From Luteibacter pinisoli (GTDB lineage Bacteria; Pseudomonadota; Gammaproteobacteria; Xanthomonadales; Rhodanobacteraceae): DNA of 64,000 nucleotides. The notes beneath the pieces are model-generated. The model was not told the origin of the DNA. It saw nothing but the letters and a program-made list of their open reading frames with translations, and did no database searches. Location of the stretch: contig NZ_CP041046.1 of NCBI RefSeq assembly GCF_006385595.1, forward strand, positions 1,612,001 to 1,676,000. Reading direction: 5' to 3'. The translations under genes were made by a program, and so were the position numbers. Shown here piece by piece: positions 63,501 to 64,000 of this stretch. Positions within the stretch are counted from its first letter, which is position 1; every line of letters starts with the position of its first letter.

Positions 63501-64000
63501 TCAGCGCTTTCCGCCGAAGATGCTGCCGAGGATGCCGCGCACGATCTGCTGCCCCGCGCGCGAACCCGCGGTACGCACCATCGACTTGGCCATCGTTTCC
63601 AGCATGCCCTGCCGACGCTTGGTGCCGAGCACGGCGTCGCGTACGGCACTACCCCAGCCGCTGCCTTCGTCCTCGCCCTTGCTCGCGTTCTTCACGGGCG
63701 GCGCCTCGTCATCGTTCTTCGCGGTGGCCCGCGCGGCCAGCATCTCCTCGGCGGATTCGCGATTCACCGTCGTGTCGTATTTCGAGCCCACCGGCGAGCG
63801 TGACCGGACCATCGTGCGTTCTTCCACGGTGATCGCGCCGATGCGGCATGCCGGCGTCGCCACCAGCACTTTCTGGACGGGCGACGGCACGCCACCGTCG
63901 CCGAGCGTGGATGCCAGCGCTTCGCCGGTGCCCAGCGTACCGATGGTTTCGACCACGTCGAGCGAAGGGTTTTTCGCGAACGTTTCGGCGGCGGCCTTCA
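63501..64000 (-). CDS. HerA-like ATPase (DUF853 family), C-terminal part
   Basis: The last 166 codons of a gene that continues past the right edge. KAAAETFAKNPSLDVVETIG and LGTGEALASTLGDGGVPSPV, then EERTMVRSRSPVG, match the C-terminal part of DUF853/YjgR HerA-type P-loop NTPases. The tail GSRAGQQIVRGILGSIFGGK is the usual end. The Walker motifs are outside the window. Possible role in DNA translocation or repair; unproven. Confidence 0.85.
   Translation of the reverse strand, partial: KAAAETFAKNPSLDVVETIGTLGTGEALASTLGDGGVPSPVQKVLVATPACRIGAITVEERTMVRSRSPVGSKYDTTVNRESAEEMLAARATAKNDDEAPPVKNASKGEDEGSGWGSAVRDAVLGTKRRQGMLETMAKSMVRTAGSRAGQQIVRGILGSIFGGKR

Overview
The window is high-GC (about two-thirds G+C) DNA from a gammaproteobacterium, most likely Rhodanobacteraceae/Xanthomonadales (Luteibacter/Dyella-like). 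I infer this from gene content, the metG-rnfB-nth and metG/apbC/dcd arrangements, many GTG/TTG starts and a Clp/CRP-type box. No species can be named from sequence alone. Almost all of it reads as chromosome. Only about 26.9-30.3 kb looks clearly accessory. There is no rRNA, CRISPR array, integrase or insertion sequence.

Layout. 0-6 kb: partial heptosyltransferase-like GT9, an orphan 473-aa protein, an SDR-RidA pair divergent from a LysR regulator, an RclC-like gene broken by an in-frame amber codon, and a LABN membrane protein. 6-10.3 kb: a Clp/CRP-type box, then a TIR-TM-TPR protein, a 48-aa acidic protein and a SLOG-SLATT-like membrane protein, which together may form a nucleotide-signal-dependent membrane effector system. 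10.3-12.3 kb: DoxX, SnoaL-like and FAD monooxygenase genes. 12.5-15.5 kb: a split borosin RiPP locus (SonM-like N-methyltransferase and SonA-like precursor with a His/Asp-rich tail) followed after 14 bp by a TPR-GGDEF diguanylate cyclase. 15.5-18.1 kb: MerR-type regulator and copper P-type ATPase. 18.1-25.4 kb: GH92 mannosidase, bestrophin plus carbonic anhydrase, and gcvP behind a tandem glycine riboswitch.

25.5-32.4 kb: SDR/TetR pair, two tandem HigB-like toxins each fused to an antitoxin N-terminal domain without HTH, a secreted leukocidin-family pore-forming protein with a trefoil lectin domain, a Rossmann protein, a DUF4349 lipoprotein and tRNA-Leu(CAG). 32.5-36.7 kb: rnr, rlmB, a small membrane protein, and a guanidine-II riboswitch with Gdx/SugE. 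36.7-43.8 kb: the phosphate regulon (pstSCAB-phoU, an OprO/P-type porin, two candidate Pho boxes) with an RNase T gene between. 44-46.7 kb: second carbonic anhydrase with a SulP transporter.

46.7-64 kb is mainly housekeeping: nth, rnfB, metG, DUF2147, apbC, dcd, a lipoprotein, HIT and dienelactone-hydrolase genes, an acyltransferase flanked by copies of the rimO promoter region, rimO, DUF3025, a divergent NarL-type regulator/BvgS-type hybrid kinase pair, greB, a membrane-TPR protein and a partial HerA-like ATPase. The strongest leads are the borosin locus, the TIR/SLOG locus and the toxin cluster at 27-30 kb.
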